Below are positions 53,550 through 64,000 of a DNA stretch of 64,000 nucleotides, in pieces. The translations under genes and the position numbers were made by a program. The notes under the pieces are model-generated. The model saw nothing but the letters and a program-made list of their open reading frames with translations, was not told the origin of the DNA and did no database searches. Source of the DNA: Candida dubliniensis CD36 (Eukaryota > Ascomycota > Pichiomycetes > Serinales > Debaryomycetaceae); NCBI RefSeq assembly GCF_000026945.1, contig NC_012863.1, forward strand, positions 1,269,501-1,333,500, in the 5' to 3' direction. The stretch's first letter is position 1. Every line of letters starts with the position of its first letter.

Positions 53550-56500
53550 ATGTCACAAACGACAACAAGACCAAGAAGAAAAGCAACAATAAATAAGTCA
53601 TATAATGACTCAGTTGATCTAAACAGTTTGGATTACGATTCGCTGAACTCCATCTCGACTGTTAGTTCAAACCATCTGTCTGGCTCTACTACTTCAGGTT
53701 CAAGAAGAAAAAATCAAACTTCCGCTTCCAGTGGTAATGGTAAAAAAACGTCGACTGATACCAACAAGTCAACCACCACCACCACCAATGGTAACAACAA
53801 CAGCATTAATGGTAACTCCATTTTACAGAGCTTACCTAATAATTGGCAATCGTCACCTCGACTAGAAGATTATTTTTCGTTCAAATTAGATTTAAATGAT
53901 GCATACATAGACGTCGATTCGCAAACATTGTTTTGTCCCAATCAATTTCCTACCAACAACACCAATCCGAATAGCCGCCGTAAAAGCAATGTTCCACAAT
54001 TTAGTCTCAGCAAAGGTCAATATATTTACATGATAAGCGAACCTCCTGGTGAACCTTACTACATTGGAAGAATAATGGGGTTCAAACATAAGAATAATAA
54101 CAATCAAAGTCTGGAAAACAAGACCAATACTGTTGATGCTAGGAACTACAACTTTCAAATACAATGGTTTTATCGACCAAGAGATATTTCTAAGACTACT
54201 TCAGACTCGCGACTATTATTTGCTTCTATGCACACAGATTCTTGTCCTATCAGTTCATTCCGTGGATTAGTTGAAGTGCGGCATAAACAAGATATTGAAG
54301 ATGAGTTTAACCGTGTTCAAGAAAAAGAACATAAGCGCTCTGGCAATGGTAAAAGGAATACATCACCGAGCAGCGCTTCAACTGCATTGGAGATATATGC
54401 ACAAAAACCCAATCAATTTTATTTTGACAAACTATTTGATCGTTACATGATCAAGTTCTATGATGTTTTACTGACAGCCAATTTGTTACAATATGCAGAA
54501 GTTGAAAATAGCAAAAGTCGAAATTTTTTAATTGCTTTGAATAAAAGATACGAATTTATTTTTGTTGAGAGCCAGCGAACAAAGTCGTTGATAGATTCCT
54601 TTAGTTCTAATACATGCAACTGTGAAATCTGTGGACAATGGTGTGAAAACTCAAACTCAATACAGTGTGTGGTATGTGAAAAGTATTTTCATATGTTCTG
54701 CCTCGACCCGCCAATGCTGAAGAAGCCAAGTCGTGGATTCTCGTGGTCGTGTGCTCCATGTGCTAAAAAAAATGAACAAGAAAGTCACCAGAATAAACTT
54801 GTCATGTTGCTTGACAACAAGTCGTCAAACAAAGACCAGCTAGCAAAAGAATTGAGCGTGTTGAGTTCAACCGACAATGAATATAGTAAAGAATCAACTC
54901 CTATACTGCCGTCGCCTAAATTTTCCGAGCTAGGCACTTTGCCAAAGTATGAGATGCTAGCTATAGAATTTTTGAAGAACGATAAATCCACTTCTTTTGC
55001 TCAAAGACGAATCAAAGAAGAATGGTGTATGCGATATTTGGGGCAACATGCAAGATTAGAAGATGGTGTTGATGTTGATGATAGATCTCCATACCCAAGA
55101 GCAAGCACAAGAATAGGTACAAAACACCAGGCTACATATATTCCTGAATGCGATGGTCATCCTTTGGTTTATTATGATGTTGATAAACCACAAAAGAAAA
55201 AGAACGGCAATGGATCCAACTCGTCTAGTAGGCGTTCCAAAAGTAAAAGTTTTGAAGACCAGGATCTAAAGCAAGTAAAATTGACAGTACCCAAAGAGTA
55301 TGCAGATGTTGATCCCAAGGAATATCCGGCATGGTTGCAGCCTAGACCAAAAGGGTATATTGAGCGTGGTGTTGACGATGGTGATGGAGAAACCTGTACT
55401 TTACTTTGGAAAAGCTCTGAAGAAGACATTGCAGACAATTTCACCAAATTAGATCAGTATGTTGAAAGATGCTCGCCTATTGCTGAATCAATTGGATTGT
55501 CACCGAACTCACCAAACTTTGTCGATGCGATATTACTTAGATACTTGCAGCACAAAGGTAACCTTGAAGAAGCTTTCAAAGAAGCTAAAACTTTAACTAA
55601 AAAAAGTTTGAAGGAACCTATTTTTTCCAAAGAGGAAATCAAAAGATTTGAGGCTGGTGTGCGTGAATTTGGTAGTGAACTATATCCTGTCTACAAAAAA
55701 GTGAAGACCCAACCAGTGTCGATGATTGTGCGATTCTATTATTTGTGGAAAAAAACCAAGAATGGAAGAGAAATTTGGGGAAATTTCGAAGGGAGAATAC
55801 AGAAGAAAGTACAAAATATCGTTAAAGAAGAAGCTAAATCAGTTGTTAAAGAAGAACCCAACAATTTGAAAACCCTGGACGATGAGTCTTCATACGAAGA
55901 ATCAAATGATCCCAATGACGACAAACAGTTTATCTGTAAACATTGTAATACACTTGAGTCGATCCAATGGTTCAAGATAACCGGACATGATACTAAGAAA
56001 AAAAATTCAGACAACTACATTGTATCTTTATGTTTTAGATGTGCTAGATTATGGCGTCGATACGCTGTTGTTTGGGAAGACCCAAACGAAGTGCTTAAAA
56101 AATATAATGGTAGTAGTAAATCAGCAGGGGGTTGGAAGAAGAAAATTGAAATTGAATTGCTTGAAGATGCCAATAGAATTATAGAACACAATCAGGCAAT
56201 TTCATCGGGGTTGGTAACCCAAGAACAACCAAATAGCTCCGGTAAGAAAAGACCACTGCCGTCGACAACTTCACCATTAAAGAAAAAATCTAGAATTAAA
56301 CAAGAAGAGTTGAAAGAAAAAGAAAAAGAAAAAGAGAAAGAGAAAGAGAAAATTGTCCATATCAAAACAAATACTATGTCCTTGACACCTGCAGTTTCAA
56401 ATATACAAAATGAGGAGAGATTTATTCCAGATAATGCTATTCGTGATTTGCTATTTAATAATGATTACAGACTACCAGAATTAAAGAAATTGGTCAAAAG

Positions 56501-57869
56501 ACTATCAAATAATTCTGCGCCAAGTTTTATATCACATTTGATTGAAACCTACCGAGAGCGACAGTTGACTGATGTTTATAACAACTTGTTAACAAATGTG
56601 ACTGTTCCATCGTCATCGATTGAGCTTCCATTTGAGCCATCAGAAAGAAATTGCTGTATATGTCGAGAGCACGATAACAATGCGGGTAAATCGTCATCGT
56701 TATTGGAAATGTTGATTTGTTCCTCGTGTGGAGTTAATGTACATGCATCGTGTGCTGGAATCAAGTTGCATGAAGGTGTATCAAAGCCGATCAAGGAATG
56801 GTTGTGTGAGCCCTGTATTAATGATTTACGACCTATTCACTCGGCAATTTATTCATGTTCTTGCTGTCTTGCTAATGAGTCTAATTATGAATTGTCTATA
56901 TTGGGCTCGCCATTTGTACGTCCTGACTTTTTAAAACCTACTGGGAATGGTCGTTGGTGCCACTTGTTATGTGCTATTTTCAATCACGACTACGTTTATT
57001 TTGAAAAATCTTTAGAAGACAGTAATAGCTCAGTATCAATTCTAAATATTGATAAAGTATTCCTTAATAATCACCATTTGCAATGTGAAATCTGTCAGTC
57101 GAAAAATGGTGCTTTGATTAAATGTGAGTTGTGTGACGATAATTTGAATTATCATGTAACATGTGCCCAGGATACACCGAACTTTAAATTGGGATTCAAA
57201 TTAATTGACACCAGAGGGCCAGATATCAATTCTGTCAAATTATTGGATGAAGATGTCTGTGGTAGACTAAAACCGATACTAGTATGTCCAAAACATGATC
57301 AATCCAAAAAGACTATTTTGAGTTTAAGAACATATGGCAAGAGAATGAATTCTAAATTTAATGAAGTGGATTATAGACCATTGATTGAATTGTATTTACA
57401 AGATTTAACCAATGATAAAAATAACAAACGTGGGAAATTTTCTAAGCTGATCAATTATATCGAAAACTATAAACAGTTTTTCCACCATCAGACTGATAAC
57501 AATGAAAATAGAGATACTTTAGAACCATCTCAAACTGTCAATGAGTGTTTTAGGTGTACTACTACAAACTCGCCAATCTGGTGGACGGTTGACAATACAA
57601 AATTATGTCAATCATGTTATCATGGTGAAGGGGATAACCTTAGAGAAACAGAAAAGTCCGAGTCCGAGTCAATGAAGGATGGGGTATATGCAATGTTGAA
57701 TGGGGAAAACTATGGTATCAAGAATGAATTAGACAAATTAGATTTAATTTATAAACCTAATATCATTGAATTACAAGAAAGTGATGATGAAATAGACAAA
57801 ATAGAAAAATCACATCGGGTTGAGAGTATAAGTAGATCTAAAATATCATTAGGCGATATACTTAGTTAG
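53550..57869 (+). CDS. SNT2: Multi-zinc-finger chromatin protein Snt2
   Basis: Snt2 is a BAH/PHD E3-like chromatin factor that in S. cerevisiae works with Ecm5 and Rpd3 and mediates excess-histone turnover. From ATG 53550 the protein has 1439 residues. A BAH domain covers about 115-260. PHD1 starts at Cys358 (CEICGQWCEN, CLDPPMLKKP). An ELM2/SANT-like region is near 470-740. A GATA-like ribbon begins CKHCN at 796 and ends CFRCARLWRRY. PHD2 starts at about 1035 and an extended PHD with WCHLLCAIFNHDYVYF runs to about 1247. A second GATA-like ribbon, CFRCTTTNSPIWW to CQSC, begins at about 1333. A KE repeat lies between the first ribbon and PHD2. An upstream TTG at 53541 is not the start. Confidence 0.9.
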   Translation: MSQTTTRPRRKATINKSYNDSVDLNSLDYDSLNSISTVSSNHLSGSTTSGSRRKNQTSASSGNGKKTSTDTNKSTTTTTNGNNNSINGNSILQSLPNNWQSSPRLEDYFSFKLDLNDAYIDVDSQTLFCPNQFPTNNTNPNSRRKSNVPQFSLSKGQYIYMISEPPGEPYYIGRIMGFKHKNNNNQSLENKTNTVDARNYNFQIQWFYRPRDISKTTSDSRLLFASMHTDSCPISSFRGLVEVRHKQDIEDEFNRVQEKEHKRSGNGKRNTSPSSASTALEIYAQKPNQFYFDKLFDRYMIKFYDVLLTANLLQYAEVENSKSRNFLIALNKRYEFIFVESQRTKSLIDSFSSNTCNCEICGQWCENSNSIQCVVCEKYFHMFCLDPPMLKKPSRGFSWSCAPCAKKNEQESHQNKLVMLLDNKSSNKDQLAKELSVLSSTDNEYSKESTPILPSPKFSELGTLPKYEMLAIEFLKNDKSTSFAQRRIKEEWCMRYLGQHARLEDGVDVDDRSPYPRASTRIGTKHQATYIPECDGHPLVYYDVDKPQKKKNGNGSNSSSRRSKSKSFEDQDLKQVKLTVPKEYADVDPKEYPAWLQPRPKGYIERGVDDGDGETCTLLWKSSEEDIADNFTKLDQYVERCSPIAESIGLSPNSPNFVDAILLRYLQHKGNLEEAFKEAKTLTKKSLKEPIFSKEEIKRFEAGVREFGSELYPVYKKVKTQPVSMIVRFYYLWKKTKNGREIWGNFEGRIQKKVQNIVKEEAKSVVKEEPNNLKTLDDESSYEESNDPNDDKQFICKHCNTLESIQWFKITGHDTKKKNSDNYIVSLCFRCARLWRRYAVVWEDPNEVLKKYNGSSKSAGGWKKKIEIELLEDANRIIEHNQAISSGLVTQEQPNSSGKKRPLPSTTSPLKKKSRIKQEELKEKEKEKEKEKEKIVHIKTNTMSLTPAVSNIQNEERFIPDNAIRDLLFNNDYRLPELKKLVKRLSNNSAPSFISHLIETYRERQLTDVYNNLLTNVTVPSSSIELPFEPSERNCCICREHDNNAGKSSSLLEMLICSSCGVNVHASCAGIKLHEGVSKPIKEWLCEPCINDLRPIHSAIYSCSCCLANESNYELSILGSPFVRPDFLKPTGNGRWCHLLCAIFNHDYVYFEKSLEDSNSSVSILNIDKVFLNNHHLQCEICQSKNGALIKCELCDDNLNYHVTCAQDTPNFKLGFKLIDTRGPDINSVKLLDEDVCGRLKPILVCPKHDQSKKTILSLRTYGKRMNSKFNEVDYRPLIELYLQDLTNDKNNKRGKFSKLINYIENYKQFFHHQTDNNENRDTLEPSQTVNECFRCTTTNSPIWWTVDNTKLCQSCYHGEGDNLRETEKSESESMKDGVYAMLNGENYGIKNELDKLDLIYKPNIIELQESDDEIDKIEKSHRVESISRSKISLGDILS
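56312..56351 (+). repeat. GAAAAA/GAGAAA repeat encoding (Lys-Glu)n in SNT2
   Basis: A hexanucleotide repeat encodes about seven Lys-Glu pairs in the linker of Snt2, probably a single charged helix. Confidence 0.8.
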
Positions 57870-58035
57870 AAATGAATATAAACATAGGAATGGAATTATA
57901 TAAAAAAAAAAATATTTAGTTTGAAAACTGAAACATCATGATTAAGTAAATTAAAATCGATTCTGATAATCTAATCAGAGACTGTGGTTTATTCCTTACC
58001 TGAAGGAATATTGTTACTACCTTAATCCAAATTAA

Positions 58036-58764
58036 TCACTTCGAAGGAACTGGAGCTTTCCGACGACTGAAAATTGAATTTGCATCGGAATATATGGTAT
58101 TCAAATCCAGATTATCTAGTGTATTATTATCATCTTCTTCATCAGATTGATAATCATATCCACAATTTTCGTGATCATTAATCATTTCTTTTTCATTAGT
58201 TAAACTCAAATTTTTGAAAACTGATCGTAAACTTTTCTTCTTTAATTTTGGTTTTGAAAGGATTTCATTCATGGTAGTATTTGATTCATAATTATAATGT
58301 TTCTTAGATGTTGAAGTCTTGGAAGTACTGAATGTTTTTACACTTGAATTTGTTTTAAGAGAGTTGACTGAATATGAATCAGACGAATTAGTAGGTTTCC
58401 TCGAAAGAGACCTTGTTTGAGTTAATGATGTTGAAGAAATGGGCGTTGGAATTGTGTTTGATGATGATTTTGATTTGTTTGTAGTGGCTGTGGAACTGGT
58501 TTCCATAGAGCTGGAATAAGATGATTTTTTGGATTTTGTTGATGAGTTGGAGGGTGAAGAAATCGTGGATGATGAACTTGAAAACAAGGAATTTGAAGAA
58601 AACGATGAACCTGATGATGAACCTCTCCTTGAAGCCAGAAGATTTTGTGGCAAAGAATTAGAACTTGATTTGGAACCTGATGGTGTTTTTTTGGTTCTTT
58701 TAGTTTTCTTTTTCAATTTTTCTTGTGTTTGATAAGAAACTGCAGGAATCAAATAAAACTCCAT
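58036..58764 (-). CDS. Ser-rich protein of unknown function
   Basis: This 242-residue protein was not recognised. It begins MEFYLIPAVSYQTQEKLKKK, followed by a Lys/Thr-rich patch and a Ser/Thr-rich region with long Ser runs (about residues 28-165). A more ordered C-terminal third has a basic motif KPKLKKKSLRSVFKNLSLTN (about 171-190), an acidic patch (YQSDEEDDNN) and the end ANSIFSRRKAPVPSK. No membrane segment or signal peptide is seen. The abundance of RSLS/RKPT-type sites suggests phosphorylation. It converges on SNT2 (166 bp between stop codons) and diverges from GAT1 across 4.6 kb. It is probably a Candida-specific gene; the open frame and conserved-looking ends support it being real. 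Confidence 0.65.
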   Translation of the reverse strand: MEFYLIPAVSYQTQEKLKKKTKRTKKTPSGSKSSSNSLPQNLLASRRGSSSGSSFSSNSLFSSSSSTISSPSNSSTKSKKSSYSSSMETSSTATTNKSKSSSNTIPTPISSTSLTQTRSLSRKPTNSSDSYSVNSLKTNSSVKTFSTSKTSTSKKHYNYESNTTMNEILSKPKLKKKSLRSVFKNLSLTNEKEMINDHENCGYDYQSDEEDDNNTLDNLDLNTIYSDANSIFSRRKAPVPSK

Positions 58765-61700
58765 CGTAATTTAATATGTTGTTGTTTAATGGTAAATACA
58801 ACTCAAGCATTTCAAGAAATGGGTTTTTTTTTTTTGCAAAATCAGGTACTTTTGACAGCAATTTATACAATAATTGTCTTAGTTATTGTGTCTTTGTAAA
58901 AACCAAGAGGGGGGAGAACAACTAACTTGAGTGGAGGTAACTTAGTTTCAAATTGGAAGACGTAATGGTAGCAAATCCATGTAATCTGAACTACACAAAA
59001 TATAAAATTAGTCAAGTATCACAATACATGAAATTCCTAATAGTAAAGAATGAATGAATGATTATACTGTAGTTGTATCGTGTTGTGATCTATTTTAGTT
59101 AGACTTTTGCTAATTCTTTTCTTTTTTGCAGCATTGTGCAGTTTTTAGTTCGTCGAGAATTTTATAAATGGAACGATCCGTAAGACTAAGACTACTAATT
59201 ACCTTTCTTTTTTTTTTTGAAATAGATCTTAATATTCAGAACTATAGACTGTGAATTGTTCTGGTTTTTTATAACTTTTTACACTAACTGGCCACTATCT
59301 TTTGGAATAATCTTGTTCAAGGTTTGCATGTGGTGTTAGTATCGTTTAACTTTTAGTTTGATGATTAGTAATGAACAAAAACAATCCCAATTTTTAGTTT
59401 TACTGTAGATAGCAGGAAAAGAGGATACTGTTGTCTAAGTATAAACTATAATAATATGCCCATTTTTGTATTGTTTTTAAGTGCCATGAATGTATATGTA
59501 TGCAAATTGTTAACAATATGAGCGACTTCCTAAAGAAGCGTAAATGGATTCTCGTTGAAGTGACCTCTAAAATTTCGAGTTTCAAGCACCGATTAGTATA
59601 TATCTTTGTTGTGGACTTTATTAACCTAAAAATCATACATTGATACTTAACTTTCAGGAGTAATCAGATTTGAGTTCACCTCGCCACGTTCCCCCAACTA
59701 ATTGTTGACAAAAGTTACACAATAATAATTTAACGGAATTACATTTCCGGATCTCGATTTATGACGTTGGTGATGGTAATAATCGGTTAAATAAATTTGT
59801 TTCAAGAAAAATAGGTCTCCCCCAATTCATGATTAGTATGAAGTAATTTCCAATGGAAAATGCTTAACAGATTATTGTTTTGTTGGTTTTAGAGTAATTC
59901 AAAAAATAATTTGATTTTAAGTCATAGTACCTCTGCCGTTTGTAGGTGTAGATGTTTTATAATCTCTCACATTGTATGGTCCCGTCATGTTCTACTAGGA
60001 TCTTTGTTAATGATCTACAAAAGTAACTGCAAATCAAATAAAGAAAACTAATTGGAAATAACATTCCATTCAATTTTGAATTTCCCTCTGTTGCAACAAA
60101 CGTTTGTTTTGGTAAGTAATAGTTGCATACTAGAAACACCAAACCAGGATTTTGAATTTTCAACTTATTGGTGGACATCTGTACTTTTCTCTCAGTTAAG
60201 CTGTTTATTTTGTTTCTATTTAACTGTGGCTATCCAAAGGAGTTGACATGTGTGGGGGACAAATGAAGAATCATTATCAATATTAACTCGAAGATAATCT
60301 CGAAAGCTACAATAAAACTAAAAATCACACAATGTTGTATACACTAATATCACAAATATATTAACAAATACTTCTGCATTGTTTAAGAAAGTTTAAGTTG
60401 TACCTAAATCTACTTCCCGATATTACACAATCCGAATTAATTATTCAAAGAATATGGGTAAGCATTTTCATCCCTTTCGATTTTCCTCTACTGTCATAAC
60501 TAGTATTTATAGATGAAATTGTGGTGTATAATATTCAGTTTGATTTAACTTGTTTAAGAAACAAAGAAATTGTTCACTTGAGGTATAATTTCAAAATCAA
60601 CTGTACAACAGAATGTTGAGTCTGGTCAGCCTCATTGATTGCTTACTTGAAAGAGGGTGTAGAATCAATTGTTTCCAATTGATTTCTCTTGTTTAACAAG
60701 TATACAGGCACCAAGTGAACTTGCTAAAGACAAGTTCGTTTTCATTTAATAAAGAGAATGGGGAGCTGAAACTAAACTCCTATTTGGAAATCAACTAATT
60801 ATGAAATTGTTGGGATAATAGCTAGGTAGAGGAGAATGATTATTTGATTCTTGGCTAATTGTAATGCAGTTTTTAGTGTATAACAAATGCACTATAGTTT
60901 TAGTTTGAATCTAAAAACCAATAAAGTCTAATCGGAAAGATCAATAACAATGAGACAGAACGAGTGCAACCAAAAGTGATATTTTATGCTAGGATGCATT
61001 GAATCTTCTCCATGCTTATCAGTGGTTTTGAGAGTATAATTTAAGGTACCAAACTCAAGTATCATCGAAAAAGGGGAGTTATCAATTATTACTACCCAAC
61101 ACCAGCGAGAAAGAAAGATGTCGTCGTTCTAGGAGAACAATTCCAAATTGTTGATACTCGTAATGAGGAATTAAACTTCACAACAATGTTTTAATCTTGC
61201 TTTATTAACATCTCTCAACATAAGAAAGTTTTAGTTCAATAAGTATATAAAAATTTGCTGAAAACAGAAAATACTCCTTAAATTGGGGAACACACATAAA
61301 AATTCTTCTTTGATTATATTGTTCATTGTCACAACCTATTGTTTTCTTACACAAACCACCAAAAAAGTTATCATCACTGCTCAAAGATGATGCATAGTAG
61401 TATGGAATAATAGAGAATACGAATTCTGCATACCCGAAAAGAGTCAAATTATATACTAGTTACAACAACTTAGTTCAAGTTTTTCAAAAGCACTTGAAAC
61501 TGGTTAACTAAATTGTATCCATGGCAATAAAACGTTTCATCTACACTTATGAAAACCAATTAGGAAAGTACATACGTGCATTGTATATACCGCATAATTA
61601 GTTGTAAATATAATGCAAGGCATCTGTATCAAATAGAATATTCAACAATTACCAAGTCGAGTTATACGGTCAACGATATAACGGTTTCCTACGGAAATCT

Positions 61701-61845
61701 ACACACAAATCGAATCTGCAGATTAATCAATATTAAACCTAATACGGTGTAAACTACATTCTAATCTTGAAAACTTCTAGGTTACTCCAAAAACTCAACT
61801 ACAGACTACAAAAAGTGGCGACAGAGTATAAATCAAAAAACCATA

Positions 61846-61853
61846 TCACGTGA
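61846..61853. promoter_or_regulatory. TCACGTGA E-box upstream of GAT1
   Basis: This perfect palindrome is 1.5 kb before GAT1. A second CACGTG is at 62249-62254. Both are candidate Cbf1 or Pho4 sites. Confidence 0.35.
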
Positions 61854-62172
61854 CCAAATGTAGTTGTATTTGACGTTATCTGAAGTAATACTAGGCCAGT
61901 ATGTCCCTTGATTGAAAACACACTACTGTAGTTGTTAGTAATTGTCATGTTTCAGTACAAACAATACTACTATTGTAATACCTGGTGTATATTTATCATT
62001 AGCGAATCAAATCAAAGGAAATTGCGGTTTTGACATCCCGTTCAATATATAATAAAACCGGAAAAAATGAAGGAAATTATATTATTATTGACAATTATAG
62101 TTTGACACATGGTAATTAATAGCAATTAATTTAGTTTGTATTTTTAGTACCTGGTACACTACCTATTGTATT

Positions 62173-62192
62173 CTTATCAGGGAAACGATAAG
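62173..62192. promoter_or_regulatory. Paired inverted GATAAG sites upstream of GAT1
   Basis: CTTATC at 62173-62178 and GATAAG at 62187-62192 face each other across 8 bp. More GATA words occur nearby: TTATC at 61876-61880 and GATAAA at 62439-62444. Gat1/Gln3-type factors bind such sites, so autoregulation or cross-regulation is plausible. Spacing and number are suggestive only. Confidence 0.4.
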
Positions 62193-63354
62193 TGAATTTT
62201 TTTTTTTGTTTTTATCGCACCAATCAAATTCAATCATAATTGACATATCACGTGCGAAGTGAACATTAAATTATTGACATGTTTGTAACTGTTTTCTGTT
62301 TGCAATTCCACAGCTATTATTACCACCACCAATTCTTCTTCATTCTTAATTATTATTATTCGTAGAAATATGTACGACATTTTAGTAGGTGTGAGAAAGA
62401 AGAAAAAACATACCATAAATCCCCTGTTATAATATGCGGATAAATATTGACCCTGTGATATTTTCTATCTTTTTTGGGTTGTTTGGAATATAGGTGATTG
62501 TTAAAGTACTATGTACTTGTGTAGATGTATCAGTTGGTTGGTTGATTGATTTAACAAGATATTGTTTAACAAAAAGTAGGGAGTCAACGCTAGATGTAAT
62601 TGTCACGGAAATCTAAACAATTGTTGCAAAAATAAAGAACTCCCAGTACCACAAGTGAACTAGGCATTTGTCGTACGTTTTGCTATTCTATAAACTAATC
62701 ACAATCTTATGTTTGGCTAATTGATGGAGGTAAAACTCTAGTTTGAGGAATAGAGTAAACATAGTCGTTTGATAATTGATCCCGTATTTGATATAGTTTC
62801 CTCTTTGTGTAGTATTGTGTTGATCATAATCAATAGAGTCGAACAAAGGAAAAAAAAAAAAAATGTCACCGAGGCTGATCTTTATTTCAACATTTCATCA
62901 ATTGTTTCAACATCAATCCAATTCGATTTTAAAAGCTTTTTTTTTTTTTCTTTTCTTTTTCACTCTTTTTCTTTTATAATATATTGATTTTCATATTATT
63001 TTGTTATCTATTTCATTTATTTCTTCTTCAAGTATTGAATCTTCATTAGTGGTCTCGAGTTAAAGATAGAAAAAAAACAATAGAATCCGATAACAACGAC
63101 CCTGCCAATCGACACTCCAAGTCCAAGTGTTTATTTTTAACTTTTTTAACTTGTCCACCAAAAGCAACAACAACAACACCAAAAAAAAAAAAAGATACAA
63201 TAACCATTACTGATAATAGCCGTGAGACAGTAAAGATAGAATATCCAAAACTCCCGTTGAATTTTTTTTCTTTTTTGACAACTGTATTCTTCTTTGATTT
63301 AATAAGAGTACTTATCTCGTTAACGCATAATACTTTAGTGACCACATCTTGCCA

Positions 63355-64000
63355 ATGACAATGAATTTTAATCAAACAGGTAAATATCAATCCCCTTATG
63401 TTAAATCACCATCATCTACCACTTCAACTTTCCCACCTTCAACAAAATCAAACAAGCAACAACTGCTACCATTGCAAATAAACTCATTCACCGACTCCAC
63501 ACCCTTATCACAGGTAACAAGTAAAGAACAAGAACATATTGAAAATATATGGAAAATGTACAACCGTGCTCGTCACTCATTGCCTTATCAAAAACGAATG
63601 GAGAACTTGACTTGGAGGATGATGTTTATTAACAACAAATCGATTTTTACCAATACTAACAATTCGTCTAAAGAGATTTTTGAACAAAGTTTGGACCCAG
63701 AAATTGATGACTTTGATTATGTGGCACATATAAAAAAGATTGGTCAATTTAACCAACAAAAATCGCAACCGCAGCAACAACAACCGCAAGATAATCATAA
63801 TAGTATATTTGATGACAACACTTTTTTTTCTGGCAATAACAACAACAGAGTCAGCTCAAGTGGCGGTGGTGGTGGCGGTATGACTTCCATAAGTAATTTA
63901 CTGAAAAAACGACCAGCTCCATTTTCACCATTGATTCAACCAGAAAAGTCAATAAGCACCACTACCACTACTAATACCATGTCACAATTGTCACAACAAT
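63355..64000 (+). CDS. GAT1: GATA transcription factor Gat1, N-terminal part (runs off the window)
   Basis: Gat1 activates nitrogen catabolite-repressed genes. The frame is open from ATG 63355 (a second in-frame ATG is at 63361) to the end of the window, 215 codons. The AreA/Gln3 N-terminal domain is clear: IENIWKMYNRARHSLPYQKR then ENLTWRMM at about residues 62-91. Gln-, Asn- and Gly-rich low-complexity sequence follows (poly-Gln near 142-146, poly-Gly near 174-179), then SISNLLKKRPAPFSPL. The DNA-binding GATA zinc finger would be further downstream and is not in the window. Assignment is supported by this domain and by the neighbourhood. Confidence 0.88.
   Translation, partial: MTMNFNQTGKYQSPYVKSPSSTTSTFPPSTKSNKQQLLPLQINSFTDSTPLSQVTSKEQEHIENIWKMYNRARHSLPYQKRMENLTWRMMFINNKSIFTNTNNSSKEIFEQSLDPEIDDFDYVAHIKKIGQFNQQKSQPQQQQPQDNHNSIFDDNTFFSGNNNNRVSSSGGGGGGMTSISNLLKKRPAPFSPLIQPEKSISTTTTTNTMSQLSQQ

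Larger units (their letters stand above)
58765..63354. other. 4.6-kb intergenic region upstream of GAT1
   Basis: No gene with an ATG start is convincing. Frames at 59957-60178 and 61205-61447 (reverse) are short; the latter opens at TTG. The region contains two CACGTG words (61847-61852 within TCACGTGA, and 62249-62254) and a set of GATAA words, mostly between 61.8 and 62.5 kb, listed separately. T-tracts flank 62198-62207 and 62937-62950. The size is unusual for this compact genome and typical of heavily regulated Candida transcription factor genes. Confidence 0.5.

Noticed and set aside
59957..60178. 73-codon reverse-strand frame overlapping a forward frame of similar size
   Set aside because: Frames on both strands of similar length in AT-rich DNA are expected by chance; no domain or codon signal.
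61205..61447. 80-codon reverse-strand frame upstream of GAT1
   Set aside because: It opens at TTG with no nearby in-frame ATG, has no recognisable motif, and lies in AT-rich intergenic DNA.

Overview
This is about 64 kb of nuclear DNA from a budding yeast of the CTG clade. It is most likely Candida albicans or its sister C. dubliniensis, and I cannot separate the two from the sequence alone. The evidence is the roughly two-thirds AT composition, nearly intronless genes, long homopolymer runs between genes, the gene set and order (YME1-PHO4-SEC23-zinc cluster factor, and reductases-CGT1-LEA1-SNT2-GAT1), and CUG codons at places where Ser or Ala is expected. All Leu residues from CTG in a standard-code translation should be read as Ser.

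Layout. 0-10 kb: eisosome protein SEG1, a DUF1770/Atg43-like small membrane protein, RPB3, HIS6, FAF1 and BRN1, packed closely. 10-12 kb: gene-poor, with a GC-rich island of foreign appearance and a degenerate 59-bp periodicity. 12-23 kb: YME1, PHO4, SEC23 and a Zn2Cys6 factor that ends early. 23-27 kb: an endonuclease-domain ORF resembling the endonuclease part of a LINE retrotransposon but with no reverse transcriptase, followed by 1.9 kb of gene-free DNA. 27-40 kb: GIM3, an Lyc1-type acetyltransferase, a ferric reductase, ISD11, DJP1, a decayed pseudogene and TRS130. 40-50.4 kb: two tandem ferric reductases separated by decayed DNA. 50.5-59 kb: CGT1, LEA1, SNT2 and a Ser-rich unknown. 59-63.3 kb: a very long intergenic region leading into GAT1, which runs off the window.

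Functional themes. Most genes are unrelated housekeeping genes, as is usual for a eukaryote. The exception is the group of three Cfl/Fre-type ferric reductases within 20 kb, a lineage-specific expansion for reductive iron/copper uptake. ISD11 (iron-sulfur cluster assembly) lies inside the group, probably by chance. Two starvation regulators, PHO4 (phosphate) and GAT1 (nitrogen), have unusually long upstream regions that contain candidate sites for their own factor families.

Several starts differ from the longest open frame because that frame opens at TTG or GTG. I use the first in-frame ATG for RPB3 (4448), YME1 (12070), the third reductase (48080), LEA1 (52230) and SNT2 (53550). I found no rRNA, tRNA, CRISPR array or intact transposon.
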